A DNA stretch of 60,217 nt from Alphaproteobacteria bacterium. GTDB taxonomy: Bacteria; Pseudomonadota; Alphaproteobacteria; UBA3830. The stretch covers positions 1 to 60,217 of the forward strand of contig SUUU01000003.1 in NCBI GenBank assembly GCA_015062335.1. The letters are read 5' to 3'. Positions within the stretch are counted from its first letter, which is position 1; every line of letters begins with the position of its first letter. Below are positions 48,127 through 59,906 of this stretch, piece by piece. Under the pieces are notes generated by a model. That model saw only the letters and a list, made by a program, of their open reading frames with translations, had not been told where the DNA came from and ran no database searches. The translations under genes and the position numbers were made by a program.

Positions 48127-48771
48127 TTAATTTTTTGCTCTGTTACGCCAATCTTCCTTAAACTTAATTAATCCTGAAGTCGTTAACGGATGTACAAAGC
48201 ACTGCTCTAACACTTTTGTTGGAAGGGTTACTGCATCTGCACCGACTTGTAAGGCCTGAGTGAAGTGATTGATATTACGAATAGACGCAGCTAAAATTTT
48301 GGTTTCTATTTTTTGCATTGCAAAAATATCTGCAATCTCTTCAATTAAAACAATTCCGTCTTGCCCTATATCTTCTAGTCTTCCTATAAAAGGTGACACA
48401 TAGGTCGCTCCGCATTGAGCAGCCATTAATGCCTGCGCAGCCGAAAAACATAGTGTAACATTCGTCGCAATTCCCTGATTTGACAGTTCTTTGCAGACCT
48501 TTAATCCATCTAAAGTACAAGGCAACTTTACGCACACATTCGAACCTATTTTTGACAAAGCGAGCCCTTCATTTAACATTTCATCATGTTGATCAGATAG
48601 AACTTCAGCGCTGACAGGTCCTTGAACGATTTCACAAATTCTTCTAATCACCTTATAAGGCTCTTTTTCTTTATTCAACGCCATCAAACTCGGATTTGTC
48701 GTAACACCATCAATAAAGTAGCTATATTTTTCTATCGACTCAATCTCAGCGGTATCTAAAAATATTTCCAT
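48127..48771 (-). CDS. Transaldolase, small FSA/TalC type
   Basis: 214 residues from the ATG at 48771 (MEIFLDTAEIES), which has AGG just upstream; a longer frame from 48792 is not supported. The Schiff-base lysine is in VCVKLPCTLDGL, and FIDGVTTNPSLM, NVTLCFSAAQALMA, YVSPFIGRLEDIG and the GADAVTLP end are typical of the ~215-residue transaldolase/fructose-6-phosphate aldolase family. Transaldolase activity is more likely than aldolase given rpe in the same window. Confidence 0.92.
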   Translation of the reverse strand: MEIFLDTAEIESIEKYSYFIDGVTTNPSLMALNKEKEPYKVIRRICEIVQGPVSAEVLSDQHDEMLNEGLALSKIGSNVCVKLPCTLDGLKVCKELSNQGIATNVTLCFSAAQALMAAQCGATYVSPFIGRLEDIGQDGIVLIEEIADIFAMQKIETKILAASIRNINHFTQALQVGADAVTLPTKVLEQCFVHPLTTSGLIKFKEDWRNRAKN

Positions 48772-48860
48772 TGACCTGACTTTCTTATACACAGCAGTAT
48801 GATATCCGAAATTATTGATCTTTTACATATTTTTTTAATTAATTGTTTACAACGTTGGAA

Positions 48861-48866
48861 TATAAT
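48861..48866 (+). promoter_or_regulatory. Possible -10 box for the Flp pilin gene
   Basis: TATAAT lies 25 bp before the ATG at 48892. No good -35 is seen at 16-18 bp, so this is tentative. Confidence 0.3.
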
Positions 48867-48891
48867 GAATCGGTGAATGTGGAGCTTTGAA

Positions 48892-49080
48892 ATGAAAGTG
48901 TTTATAAAATTTTTTAAACAATCAAATCGCGGGGCATCCGCTATAGAATATGTTCTCATCGCTACCTTGCTAGGAGTATGCATGATGGGAGCTTACAAGA
49001 ATTTTGGTAACAAGTATCTATCATTATACAATCAAATCTCAGATGGATTAAATGACGTCTCTTTCGGTGGTAAAGAGTAA
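48892..49080 (+). CDS. Flp/Fap-type IVb pilin
   Basis: 62 residues from the ATG at 48892, which has GGAG 8 bases upstream. The prepilin-peptidase site and start of the pilin helix, RGASAIEYVLIATLLGV, are a very good match to Flp pilins: cleavage after G14, with E19 as the mature Glu5. Flp pilins are assembled by the Tad machine into adhesive fibres. No tad genes adjoin, though a TadE-like gene lies 7 kb away at 55794. Confidence 0.88.
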   Translation: MKVFIKFFKQSNRGASAIEYVLIATLLGVCMMGAYKNFGNKYLSLYNQISDGLNDVSFGGKE

Positions 49081-49310
49081 ATCTGCATGAGATTGCGCTC
49101 ACAGATATCATTTAAAGCAAGTTCAATTTTACTAGAAATCAACAACTTCAATTAAAATACATCATAGATGCCATCACGAGATAGATTGCTTGTAATGTAA
49201 GTTTAAAATGTAGAATATGATTTTATTTTTTCATTTCCATTAAACAAAAAACAGTTGCTTGTTATAATGAAAGTTATATAACATTTAAGTATGTTTTTAT
49301 GGAGTTACCA
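49081..49310. other. Intergenic region before fhs with a possible -10 box
   Basis: About 230 bp of AT-rich sequence with no gene seen. TATAAT at 49263-49268, 42 bp before the fhs ATG, is the only promoter-like element; its -35 (TTAAAC) is weak. Confidence 0.35.
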
Positions 49311-50972
49311 ATGCAAACGGATATTGAAATTTCTCAACGTTCAGCTATCAAGAATATCAAAGAAATAGCCAAAAAACTTAATATTGATGAAAGCGATTTG
49401 GAATGTTATGGGCATTATAAAGCGAAAATTTCATCTTCCGTTTGGAAAAATATTGAAAAAAATCACTTCGGAAAATTGATTTTAGTTACATCGATTAATC
49501 CAACTCCCGCTGGCGAGGGAAAAACGACGACAAGTATCGGATTAAGTGATGCACTTAGCTTGTTAGGACACAAAACATGCGTAGCTTTGAGAGAGCCATC
49601 CCTAGGTCCATGCTTCGGATCAAAAGGAACCGCTACCGGAGGAGGATATTCACAGGTAATTCCTATGGAAGATATTAATCTACATTTCACGGGGGATATT
49701 CACGCTATCACTTGTGCTCATAATCTTCTGGCCGCGTTAATAGACAATCATGTTTTTAGAGGGAATCAGCTAAATTTCGATTTAAAAAAGATTGTTTGGC
49801 GTCGAGTTCTGGATATGAATGACAGAGCATTGAGGCATACTGTAATTGGCATGGGAGGAATTACTGATGGTGTTGTTAGAGAGTCAGGATTTGATATTTC
49901 AGTATCTTCTGAAATTATGGCTTTGATTTGCTTGGCACATGACTTGAAAGATTTGAGAGAAAAGCTTGATAAAATTATTCTCGGATATACCTCGGAAGAT
50001 AAACCTATTACTTGCAAAATGTTAGAAGCCACAGGATCAGTTTTAACTTTATTAAAGGATGTGATCAAGCCTAATTTAGTTCAAACAATCGGGGGAACCC
50101 CTGCCCTAATTCATGGCGGACCTTTTGCTAATATCGCTCATGGTTGCAACAGTCTGATAGCGACTAAACATGCTCTAAAACTCGCAGATTATGTGGTAAC
50201 AGAAGCCGGATTTGGTTCAGACCTGGGTGCAGAGAAGTTTTTAGATATAAAATGTCCGTTGCTTGGTAAATATCCTGATGTCGTCGTAATAGTTGCAACC
50301 ATTAGAGCCTTGAAAATGCACGGTTATGTAACAAAAGACAAATTAAATGAAGAAAATCTTCAAGCGCTTTCCGATGGCTTCGCAAATTTGGGCAAGCATA
50401 TTCAAAACATACAAAGATACAATTTGCCTGTAACTGTTGCCTTGAATATCTTCGATTCTGATACAAAAAATGAAATTAACTTCTTAAAAGAGAGATGTGA
50501 ATCAATGGGAGTTAGAGTTGAATTATCCAAAGTATGGGCTCAAGGAGGAGAAGGAGCTGTTCAGCTTGCAGAGACCGTTATAAAACTCGCAAACAGCAAA
50601 CATGATTCGTTTCATCCCTTGTATAATGCAACTGACACACTGGACATGAAGATAGAAAAAATCGCCGGTACCATATATGGAGCAAATGGCGTAGTGTACT
50701 CGGCAAAATCGAAGGACTTCTTGCAAAAATATCGCAGCTGCTGTTACCCTGTTTGTATAGCTAAAACAGAAAAGTCACTTAGTGATGATAAATCTCTTTT
50801 AGGGTGTCCTAAAAATTTCAGAGTCACGATAAATGATATGAAATTGATGGCCGGAGCAGGAATGATAGTGGCATATGCAGGTAATATCATGACGATGCCC
50901 GGGTTACCAAGGATCCCTCGCGCAACACAAATTAATGTCACCAATGATGGAGTAATCGTCGGATTGAATTAA
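49311..50972 (+). CDS. fhs: Formate--tetrahydrofolate ligase
   Basis: 553 residues from the ATG at 49311, preceded by GGAG. The ATP-binding loop NPTPAGEGKTTTSIGL, the LREPSLGPCFGSKGTATGGGYSQVIPMEDINLHFTGD block, IGGTPALIHGGPFANIAHGCNS and the C-terminal TMPGLPRIP are diagnostic. It makes 10-formyl-THF from formate for purine and fMet-tRNA synthesis. Length matches the family (~555). It stands alone between the pilin gene and the ATP synthase operon. Confidence 0.97.
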   Translation: MQTDIEISQRSAIKNIKEIAKKLNIDESDLECYGHYKAKISSSVWKNIEKNHFGKLILVTSINPTPAGEGKTTTSIGLSDALSLLGHKTCVALREPSLGPCFGSKGTATGGGYSQVIPMEDINLHFTGDIHAITCAHNLLAALIDNHVFRGNQLNFDLKKIVWRRVLDMNDRALRHTVIGMGGITDGVVRESGFDISVSSEIMALICLAHDLKDLREKLDKIILGYTSEDKPITCKMLEATGSVLTLLKDVIKPNLVQTIGGTPALIHGGPFANIAHGCNSLIATKHALKLADYVVTEAGFGSDLGAEKFLDIKCPLLGKYPDVVVIVATIRALKMHGYVTKDKLNEENLQALSDGFANLGKHIQNIQRYNLPVTVALNIFDSDTKNEINFLKERCESMGVRVELSKVWAQGGEGAVQLAETVIKLANSKHDSFHPLYNATDTLDMKIEKIAGTIYGANGVVYSAKSKDFLQKYRSCCYPVCIAKTEKSLSDDKSLLGCPKNFRVTINDMKLMAGAGMIVAYAGNIMTMPGLPRIPRATQINVTNDGVIVGLN

Positions 50973-51093
50973 ATTCGTGTGTGATCGACACGGAATTAAC
51001 TTGAAAGTTGTGAGACATTTCTGTTCTGAAGTAGGTCTTAATTTTTGTTTTATGGGTTAGCCCAGTTTAAATTATTGACAATTACATAGGAAA

Positions 51094-51729
51094 ATGGTAG
51101 TAGATTTCATCGATAGGATGTGTTACATTCCGGTCGAAGAATATGGAGAGGAAACATTGTCTGATGTAGGTTTCGTTATAGAAAATGCAGTTATAAACAG
51201 ATATGTAAAGTCCCTCCACGGTGTATCGCTTCAAAACAATAAAGAAAATGAATATCTGAAACAAATTGTATCTGTGGATGATTTTATCAAAAAGATCCCA
51301 AATAATGAAAAAGTCTTAAAAAGGTTAACACTGTTAGCATATAGAGAAGTTTCCTTCATTGAAAATATGATCGGCGAGTTAAAACTATCTAAGGAAGTCG
51401 GAAATTTCTTGAAATTATTGTTGAAGAATAAGCGATTCGGACTAATCTCGGATGTTTGTAAGTCGTATATATCGTTTGTTGAGTCTCGCCATGGGAAAAA
51501 GACATTTTATATCACCTACGCGAAACATTTTTCCAATGAAGATGAAAATAAATTAAAACAAGAATTAGGGACGATTTTTCAGTGTGATGTAGAGTGCATT
51601 GCCAGAAAAGATTCTTCGCTTATCGATGGGATACAAATCCGGTATCGATCTAAAGTGTTGGATTATTCCCTAAAGTCCAAATTGGTGCGTTTAGAAAGCG
51701 CTATAAAAGGAGATAATTATGAACATTAA
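51094..51729 (+). CDS. atpH: F1-ATP synthase delta subunit
   Basis: The reading frame from the ATG at 51094 gives 211 residues, longer than the ~180 of most delta subunits. The family N-terminus corresponds to [13 protein letters not shown], with the C-terminal [23 protein letters not shown] matching the usual end. An in-frame TTG at 51157 with GAGAGG 5 bases upstream would give 190 residues and is a serious alternative start; a perfect TTGACA at 51075 would, if a -35, also put transcription start downstream of the ATG. Delta links F1 to the peripheral stalk. It overlaps atpA by 11 bases. Confidence 0.85.
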   Translation: MVVDFIDRMCYIPVEEYGEETLSDVGFVIENAVINRYVKSLHGVSLQNNKENEYLKQIVSVDDFIKKIPNNEKVLKRLTLLAYREVSFIENMIGELKLSKEVGNFLKLLLKNKRFGLISDVCKSYISFVESRHGKKTFYITYAKHFSNEDENKLKQELGTIFQCDVECIARKDSSLIDGIQIRYRSKVLDYSLKSKLVRLESAIKGDNYEH

Positions 51730-53262
51730 ACCATCTGAAGTCGGTTCAGTTTTAAAAGAAAGAATTATGAGCTTTGATTCTGGACCCGAATTTGTTGAGG
51801 TTGGTCGCGTGTTGTCCATCGGTGATGGTGTTGCACGTGTTTACGGATTGGAACATGTCGCAATGAATGAAAAAGTTGTGTTTGAATCCGGAACGGCGGG
51901 ATTGGCGATGAATCTCGGTGAAGATACTGTCGATGTGGTTTTATTTGGAGAAGATCGCTCTGTTCAAGAGGGTATGGAAGTTAAAAGAACCCATAAAATT
52001 ATGGAAGTTCCCGTTGGTAAGAGCTTATTGGGGAGAGTTGTTAATGCTCTCGGAGAACCTATTGACGGTAAAGGTGAAATTAAGGCGACGGCATTTAATC
52101 CAGTAGATATTAAGGCCCCTGGTATCATTTCCAGGAAATCTGTTTTTGAACCTGTACAGACAGGATTAAAGGCTGTTGATGCAATTGTCCCTATTGGCAG
52201 AGGCCAAAGAGAATTAATTATTGGGGATCGTCAGACAGGTAAGACAGCTATTGCGATTGACACGATTCTGAATCAAAAGTATGCATTTGATAATAATATA
52301 GAATCCGAAAAGTTGTACTGCATTTATGTCGCTATAGGTCAGAAGAGATCCTCTGTCGCGCAAATTGTGAAAGCATTGACGGATGCAGGAGCTATGGAGT
52401 ATACGACTATTGTAGCCGCAACAGCATCTGACGCTGCTACTATGCAGTATTTGGCTCCGTATGCCGGCTGTGCGATGGGTGAGTTTTTCAGGGATAATGG
52501 AATGCACGCATTAATAGTTTATGACGATCTATCTAAGCATGCAGTGTCGTATCGTCAGATGTCGTTGTTGTTGCGAAGGCCTCCAGGACGAGAAGCTTAT
52601 CCAGGTGATGTTTTCTACTTGCATTCTCGTTTGCTAGAGCGAGCTGCAAAGCTTGATGCATCAAGAGGTGGTGGCTCTTTAACAGCGTTACCTATTATTG
52701 AGACTCAGGCTGGTGATATGTCTGCATACATCCCAACAAACGTCATTTCCATCACTGATGGCCAAATATTTTTGGAAACAGATTTGTTCTACAAAGGTGT
52801 TCGACCAGCTATAAATGCCGGCGCTTCGGTCAGCCGTGTCGGGTCTGCCGCACAAACTAAATGTATGAAACAGGTTGCTGGAAAAATTAAGCTTGAATTA
52901 GCACAATATCGAGAAATGGCGAGCTTTGCTCAGTTTGCATCAGACTTAGACGCCTCAACCAAGCAGTTGTTAGCGCGAGGAGAAAGATTAACGGAAGTTT
53001 TGAAGCAACCGCAGTATTCTCCTATGAAGGTTGAAGATCAGGTTGTTAGCATTTATCTTGGAGTTAATGGATATCTTGATAAATTGCAATTGTCCAATGT
53101 GAAAAAGTTTGAGTCTTATGTCATTGACAGAATAAAAAGGGAGTCTGCAGAGATTATTAATGATATTCGTGATCATAAAAAAATTACTGAAGAAAATGAG
53201 CTGAGGCTTAAAGCTAAAATAGACATTTATCTAGCTGATTTTTACAAGGAAAATGAAGCGTA

Positions 53263-53263
<1 letters not shown>
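51719..53263 (+). CDS. atpA: F1-ATP synthase alpha subunit
   Basis: 514 residues. Walker A is [13 protein letters not shown], and the family stretch [40 protein letters not shown] and the arginine-finger region ([17 protein letters not shown]) are intact. AGGAG precedes the ATG. The order atpHAGDC without Fo genes is the alphaproteobacterial arrangement. Confidence 0.98.
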
Positions 53264-55549
<2,286 letters not shown>

Positions 55550-55551
55550 CA

Positions 55552-55785
55552 TTGAAAGTTAAGATTCTGAAATTAAGTTGTAAATTGTTTGACGGTGATG
55601 TTGATAGTCTGACTCTTCCATCGGAACAAGGACAAATCACAATACTACCTCGCCATATTTCAATTTTGACGAAGTTGACAAAGGGAAAGATTGTTATCAG
55701 ACATGACAACGAAAGTAAAGAGTTTAATATAATTGCCGGGATATGCAGTTTCTCCAACAATACTGCTTCTGTGATTTTATACTAA
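55552..55785 (+). CDS. atpC: F1-ATP synthase epsilon subunit, beta-sandwich domain only
   Basis: 77 residues from a TTG start at 55552 with GGAG 7 bases upstream, two bases after atpD. The sequence matches the epsilon N-terminal sandwich (DSLTLPSEQGQITILPRHISILTKL, IAGICSFSNNTASVI). The C-terminal helical hairpin that inhibits ATPase activity is absent, which halves the usual length; similar short epsilons are known in some alphaproteobacteria and obligate intracellular bacteria. Confidence 0.9.
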   Translation: MKVKILKLSCKLFDGDVDSLTLPSEQGQITILPRHISILTKLTKGKIVIRHDNESKEFNIIAGICSFSNNTASVILY

Positions 55786-55793
55786 GCTAAACA

Positions 55794-56696
55794 GTGGTTG
55801 GAATACTGATTGGTGTTATGTTTTCAATGTGGAGATGGGCATATGAAATTGTGCGGCACGATTTGTTAATTTTTTTATCGTCTGTCAAGAAAAATTTTCT
55901 TAATAAAAAAAATATGAAGGGGGGGGATAAGCAAGCCCGCTTAGGTAAAAACTTTACCTCTAATTGGAAACAATTCTTCAAACACAATGGAGCAATTATT
56001 GTAGAGTTTGCCGTTGCGGTGCCTATTTTTGTTATTCTTATTTTTTATGCGCACGACCTTGTTTTGTATACGCGTCTGTACGCGAAGACAAAATTTTGCG
56101 CTTATTGTATTGCCAACATGATAGGAAGCGTTTCACAAAACAGAAACAACAAAAAAATAACCATGACAGATCTTCAAAATATAAGGTGCGCAGCGTCTCT
56201 TATCGCATATCCTGGAAAAACAGGTTACGCTATCAAAGGAACCGGTGATGGAGCTTGCAGATCCATTGGACATTTTCTCTCTTTATACATATACTGCGTG
56301 ATAGGTACCGGAAACAACAAAGGCAAATGTGTTTGGAGATGGGATTCTAATTATTTGAACACTTCTCCATCCAATAGTGGGTCATTCAATTCATTATCTG
56401 ACAATTCTTACGCAGTAGTTAGGTACAAGAATAATGAAACCGATACCAAAAATATTTGGAAAGATTTAACAATAGAAAATGGAGAGATGAAAATAATAAT
56501 AGAAACCAGCCTCAGAACAGGCTTGTGTTCATATTCTGATGGTCAAAGAGTTTCATCCGTTCCAATATCCAAAAGATTTGGATTTTGGCTTATTACCCCC
56601 ACATGTCCCACTCCTATAGGACACGGCTCCCATTTCCATTCCGTTGTGATTTTTTCTCCAAAACCCGGATTGTTTGATACAAATACCCCAACTTAG
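55794..56696 (+). CDS. TadE-like pseudopilin-family protein
   Basis: 300 residues from a GTG at 55794; internal ATGs at 55818, 55827 and 55914 are possible and none has a strong ribosome site. The key stretch is GAIIVEFAVAVPIFVILIF (66-84), the TadE/TadG signature: a pseudopilin-like helix with Glu at position 5 after the small residue. The rest is an extracytoplasmic domain with several cysteines (about residues 103-260) and is not recognised. TadE-like minor pilins work with Flp pili; the Flp pilin gene is 7 kb upstream. The long N-terminal part before the helix argues for a downstream start such as 55914. Confidence 0.7.
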   Translation: MVGILIGVMFSMWRWAYEIVRHDLLIFLSSVKKNFLNKKNMKGGDKQARLGKNFTSNWKQFFKHNGAIIVEFAVAVPIFVILIFYAHDLVLYTRLYAKTKFCAYCIANMIGSVSQNRNNKKITMTDLQNIRCAASLIAYPGKTGYAIKGTGDGACRSIGHFLSLYIYCVIGTGNNKGKCVWRWDSNYLNTSPSNSGSFNSLSDNSYAVVRYKNNETDTKNIWKDLTIENGEMKIIIETSLRTGLCSYSDGQRVSSVPISKRFGFWLITPTCPTPIGHGSHFHSVVIFSPKPGLFDTNTPT

Positions 56697-57045
56697 CTAT
56701 TAAAATCTATTCAGCTTCCTTATAACCGTACCTCACAAAAACAACAAAACATTCATTGCTCAGAAATAGCGCAAATCAATCCCCCCACCTCCTTACCTTC
56801 GCAGAGGTAACATAGCATTCAACCTAAATACAACAGCATTTATTAAATTATAAAAATACAACTTTTAGATAATCATTTAAGAAAATTGATATAGCGAAAC
56901 TAACACTTCAGCGACAATAATACTTTATTTGAAATGATATAAGCAAATTAAACCAATTTAATATGCGATTGATTCTATTTTCTATCGTTTCTTTACTTTT
57001 TTTATAGATTTGTCGTATCATAAAGATAGGTAGAAAGGTTGCGGC
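56697..57045. other. Intergenic region before radA
   Basis: About 350 bp, strongly AT-rich, no ORF or RNA recognised. A short hairpin TACCT/AGGTA (around 56793-56808) has no T-tract. The promoter for radA lies at the right end. Confidence 0.45.
56992..57021 (+). promoter_or_regulatory. Promoter of radA
   Basis: TTTACT (56992-56997) and TATCAT (57016-57021) are spaced 18 bp and lie 24 bp before the ATG; an AAGG ribosome site follows. Confidence 0.45.
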
Positions 57046-58395
57046 ATGTCCAAAAAAGATAAATTATTCTATTGTACAGAGTGTGGAGCCAGGTATCCCA
57101 AATGGGTGGGAAAGTGTGAGGACTGCAATCAATGGAATACGGTTGTAGAAGATATTTGTATCAGCAGAGGCTCTACATTTAAGAATAATGCTATTGAATT
57201 TCAAGGGTTATCTTCCGCAAACAAAGAGGTAGAAAGACGAAGAAGTAAACTGGCTGAATTTGATAGAGTCCTTGGAGGAGGCGCTGTTCCGGGATCTGTT
57301 ATATTAATCGGAGGAGAACCTGGAATAGGTAAATCAACTATATTGTTGCAAATTTTGTCATCTTTATCCGAGAAATACAAATGTGTATACATTTCAGGTG
57401 AAGAATCAGCTGAACAGATTTGTCTAAGAGCAGAGCGTTTAGGGTTGTCCAAATCAAATGTTCGACTAGCATGCGAAACAGATGTGGATGTTATTATCAA
57501 TTCCATCGAAAACGACGTAGATTTTCTTGTAATTGACTCTATTCAAACCTTATCAAGTCACAATATTGACTCTATTCCCGGCACGTTGAATCAAGTAAGA
57601 ACTTGCGCATTTGCTTTGATCAATTTTGCAAAAACCACTAATACCACTATATTTTTGGTAGGACACGTAACCAAAGATGGAGTTATAGCTGGACCGAAGA
57701 TTTTAGAACATATGGTTGATACAGTGCTGTATTTTGAAGGTGAAAGAGGTAATTCTTGCCGAATGCTTCGAACAGTAAAGAATCGGTATGGGTCATGTGA
57801 TGAGCTGGGTCTATTTGAAATGAGCCAAAGCGGATTGATTAACATTGCGAATCCGTCAGTTTTGTTTTTAACTCAGCGTACAGAAAATGTTCCTGGTACC
57901 ATAACTTTTTCTGGAATTGAAGGAACTCGACCTATTCTGGTAGAAGTCCAATCTTTAGTTGCAAAGAGTTATTTTAATGTCCCTCGTCGTACTGTTGTAG
58001 GTTGGGATATCAATAGGTTATTTATGTTGCTTGCCGTTTTGGAATCTAAACTTAAAGTTTCATTTTCAGATCGCGATGTGTACTTAAGTATCGTCGGAGG
58101 TTTAAAAATATCCGAGCCAGCATGTGATTTGGCGGTGGTGTTGAGTTTGCTATCAGCAAGGAAAAATATTGCGGTAAATAATACTGTGTGTGCTATAGGC
58201 GAAATAGGTCTAACAGGAGAGGTTAGATCAGTGCCAAAATGCAAAGAGCGAATAAAGGAGGCGGTAAAGTTAGGATTTAAGGATATTATTATTCCAAGAT
58301 CGTGTTGCTTGGACGAAAAAGAATTTCAAAATATCTCGCTAACAAAAGCGGATGTTTTGGCTGATATTGTTGCATTTTTAGGAGAAGTCACATGA
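57046..58395 (+). CDS. radA: DNA repair protein RadA
   Basis: 449 residues. The N-terminal zinc finger (C10, C13, C24, C27), RecA-like ATPase with Walker A GGEPGIGKST, the RadA-specific KNRYG motif (commonly KNRFG) and the Lon-like C-terminal domain are all present. RadA drives branch migration during recombination. The cvpA ATG overlaps its stop by 4 bases. Confidence 0.97.
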   Translation: MSKKDKLFYCTECGARYPKWVGKCEDCNQWNTVVEDICISRGSTFKNNAIEFQGLSSANKEVERRRSKLAEFDRVLGGGAVPGSVILIGGEPGIGKSTILLQILSSLSEKYKCVYISGEESAEQICLRAERLGLSKSNVRLACETDVDVIINSIENDVDFLVIDSIQTLSSHNIDSIPGTLNQVRTCAFALINFAKTTNTTIFLVGHVTKDGVIAGPKILEHMVDTVLYFEGERGNSCRMLRTVKNRYGSCDELGLFEMSQSGLINIANPSVLFLTQRTENVPGTITFSGIEGTRPILVEVQSLVAKSYFNVPRRTVVGWDINRLFMLLAVLESKLKVSFSDRDVYLSIVGGLKISEPACDLAVVLSLLSARKNIAVNNTVCAIGEIGLTGEVRSVPKCKERIKEAVKLGFKDIIIPRSCCLDEKEFQNISLTKADVLADIVAFLGEVT

Positions 58396-59234
58396 ATAAC
58401 AACGAATTTTTTAACTCATTAGATTACTTTTATATTTTTCTGACTCTTGCGTCGTGCTTATTCGGGTTTGCCAGAGGATTTATAAAAGATTTTTTCAGCA
58501 CATGCGCTTGGTTTGGAAGCGGATTTTTGTCTGCGCTTGTCTCTCCTCATTTTGTAACCACTTTACGTAGTAACTATTTCCAGAGTGACTTATTAGCAAA
58601 AATCGCTGCATTTTCTATTTCATACATAGTGATATTAATCACTTTATTATTGGTTATAAGCGCAATTTCTGGAAAAATTAAGAATTCTTCATTATCTGGA
58701 ATTGACAGAGCACTTGGCAGTCTTTTCGGATTAGTTCGAGGTGTTTTGATATTGTTAGCGTTGGTGATGATTTGTTTATTTTTTAACTTGGCAGATGAAA
58801 ATAGTAAATTTGCAAAAGAATCGAAAATCACTCCTTCACTGATAAAAATAGCCAGGCAAATGATGCCAAAAATTATTGATCAATCTGATTTGACAGAATC
58901 GTATTCCGAAAAATTTTTCAAATCACTAAAAGAAAAGGAAGAGCCGATGAAAAAAAGCTCTGTTTTCGAAAAAACAACTCCAAAAGATGAAAAAACTTCT
59001 GCAATAGATCGATTTAAAAACTACGTTTCTACAATGATTTCAAATTATGAAAGGAGAAATGAAGCAAAAGATCGTATAGAAAACAAAAATCGTCGCGCCC
59101 TGAGAAAAAGAGATAAAGATGTAGAGTTTGGATGCTTATCATTGATGCAAGCAAGAGCGAAGAGAAAAACTATCAAAAAGGCGGAAAAATTGAGAGGACA
59201 ACTGGAAATGCGACTTGACAAAAGGCCTGGATGA
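58392..59234 (+). CDS. CvpA-family membrane protein with a long basic tail
   Basis: 280 residues. Residues 1 to about 140 hold four membrane segments with the CvpA pattern (FLTLASCLFGFARGFIKDFFS, SLSGIDRALGSLFGLVRGVLIL). Typical members end near 160-190 residues; here a further ~100 residues are highly charged and Lys/Arg-rich (ERRNEAKDRIENKNRRALRKR region), likely cytoplasmic and helical. CvpA is linked to colicin V production and envelope stress; role here unknown. It follows radA in an overlapping pair, as in other alphaproteobacteria. Confidence 0.82.
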   Translation: MNNNEFFNSLDYFYIFLTLASCLFGFARGFIKDFFSTCAWFGSGFLSALVSPHFVTTLRSNYFQSDLLAKIAAFSISYIVILITLLLVISAISGKIKNSSLSGIDRALGSLFGLVRGVLILLALVMICLFFNLADENSKFAKESKITPSLIKIARQMMPKIIDQSDLTESYSEKFFKSLKEKEEPMKKSSVFEKTTPKDEKTSAIDRFKNYVSTMISNYERRNEAKDRIENKNRRALRKRDKDVEFGCLSLMQARAKRKTIKKAEKLRGQLEMRLDKRPG

Positions 59235-59253
59235 TGGTTTTCTATGCATGGTT

Positions 59254-59347
59254 GGAGAGATGGCCGAGAGGCTGAAGGCAACGGTTTGCTAAACCGTCAT
59301 ACGTTTGTAAAGGCGTATCGAGGGTTCGAATCCCTCTCTCTCCGCCA
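59254..59347 (+). tRNA. tRNA-Ser (anticodon GCT)
   Basis: Class II tRNA with acceptor GGAGAGA/TCTCTCC, anticodon stem ACGGT/ACCGT around TTGCTAA (anticodon GCT), a long variable arm (CATACGTTTGTAAAGGCGTA) and encoded CCA. It reads AGC/AGT. Confidence 0.97.
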
Positions 59348-59366
59348 AGTAATTTGGCGGTAGTTC

Positions 59367-59456
59367 GGAAAGGTGGCCGAGTGGTTTAAGGCGCACCCCT
59401 GGAAAGGGTGTATACGGGGAACTGTATCGAGAGTTCGAATCTCTCTCTTTCCGCCA
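59367..59456 (+). tRNA. tRNA-Ser (anticodon GGA)
   Basis: Class II tRNA with acceptor GGAAAGG/CTTTCC (allowing the terminal pair), anticodon stem CACCC/GGGTG around CTGGAAA (anticodon GGA), long variable arm and encoded CCA. It is 19 bp after tRNA-Ser(GCT), and IS1-derived sequence begins immediately after it. Confidence 0.96.
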
Positions 59457-59463
59457 TGGAATA

Positions 59464-59790
59464 TGGTATTTTGTAGGTTCCAAAAAACAGAAAGAGGCTG
59501 TTGATCGCACAACAAGAAAAACTATTGCCTGGGTTACAGGTAACCGTGATATTGAGACATTTATAAAATTCTATGCTCAGGTAAAATATCTAAAAAGTGT
59601 GTAAATTTTATACAGATAAATGGGACGGATTTTTGCGGTTTTACCTAAAAAACTGCATCAAGTCGGCAAAAAATATACAACAACTATTGAACAAAACAAT
59701 TCCGATCGAGGCATTATCTCGGTCGCATAACCAGAAAAACTAAAATCGCCTCTAGATCTAAAGACATATTCAACGCTTCTTTGAAAATAT
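59464..59790 (+). pseudogene. Remnant of an IS1-family transposase
   Basis: The C-terminal half of an IS1-type (InsB-like, DDE) transposase is recognisable but spread over several frames: WYFVGSKKQKEAVDRTTRKT and AWVTGNRDIETF in one frame, then KFYTDKWDGF, then LPKKLHQVGKKYTTTIEQNN, then RHYLGRITRKTKIASRSKD. The YTDxW aspartate motif and the final E-N/RHYLGRxxRKT block are the family signatures. At least three frameshifts and missing ends show it is dead. No terminal inverted repeats could be identified. Confidence 0.85.
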
Positions 59791-59906
59791 CAGACTCAAA
59801 AATCAGCATAAATTGCGGATCGTCGAACATTGATATTTCGGAAGATTCAATCGCTATAAATTCTGGATCAATTACAACTATACCACCGTTATGCATGTGT
59901 GATGGA

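Noticed and set aside
59464-59790. Functional IS1 transposase
   Set aside because: At least three frameshifts and no N-terminal half; annotated as a pseudogene.
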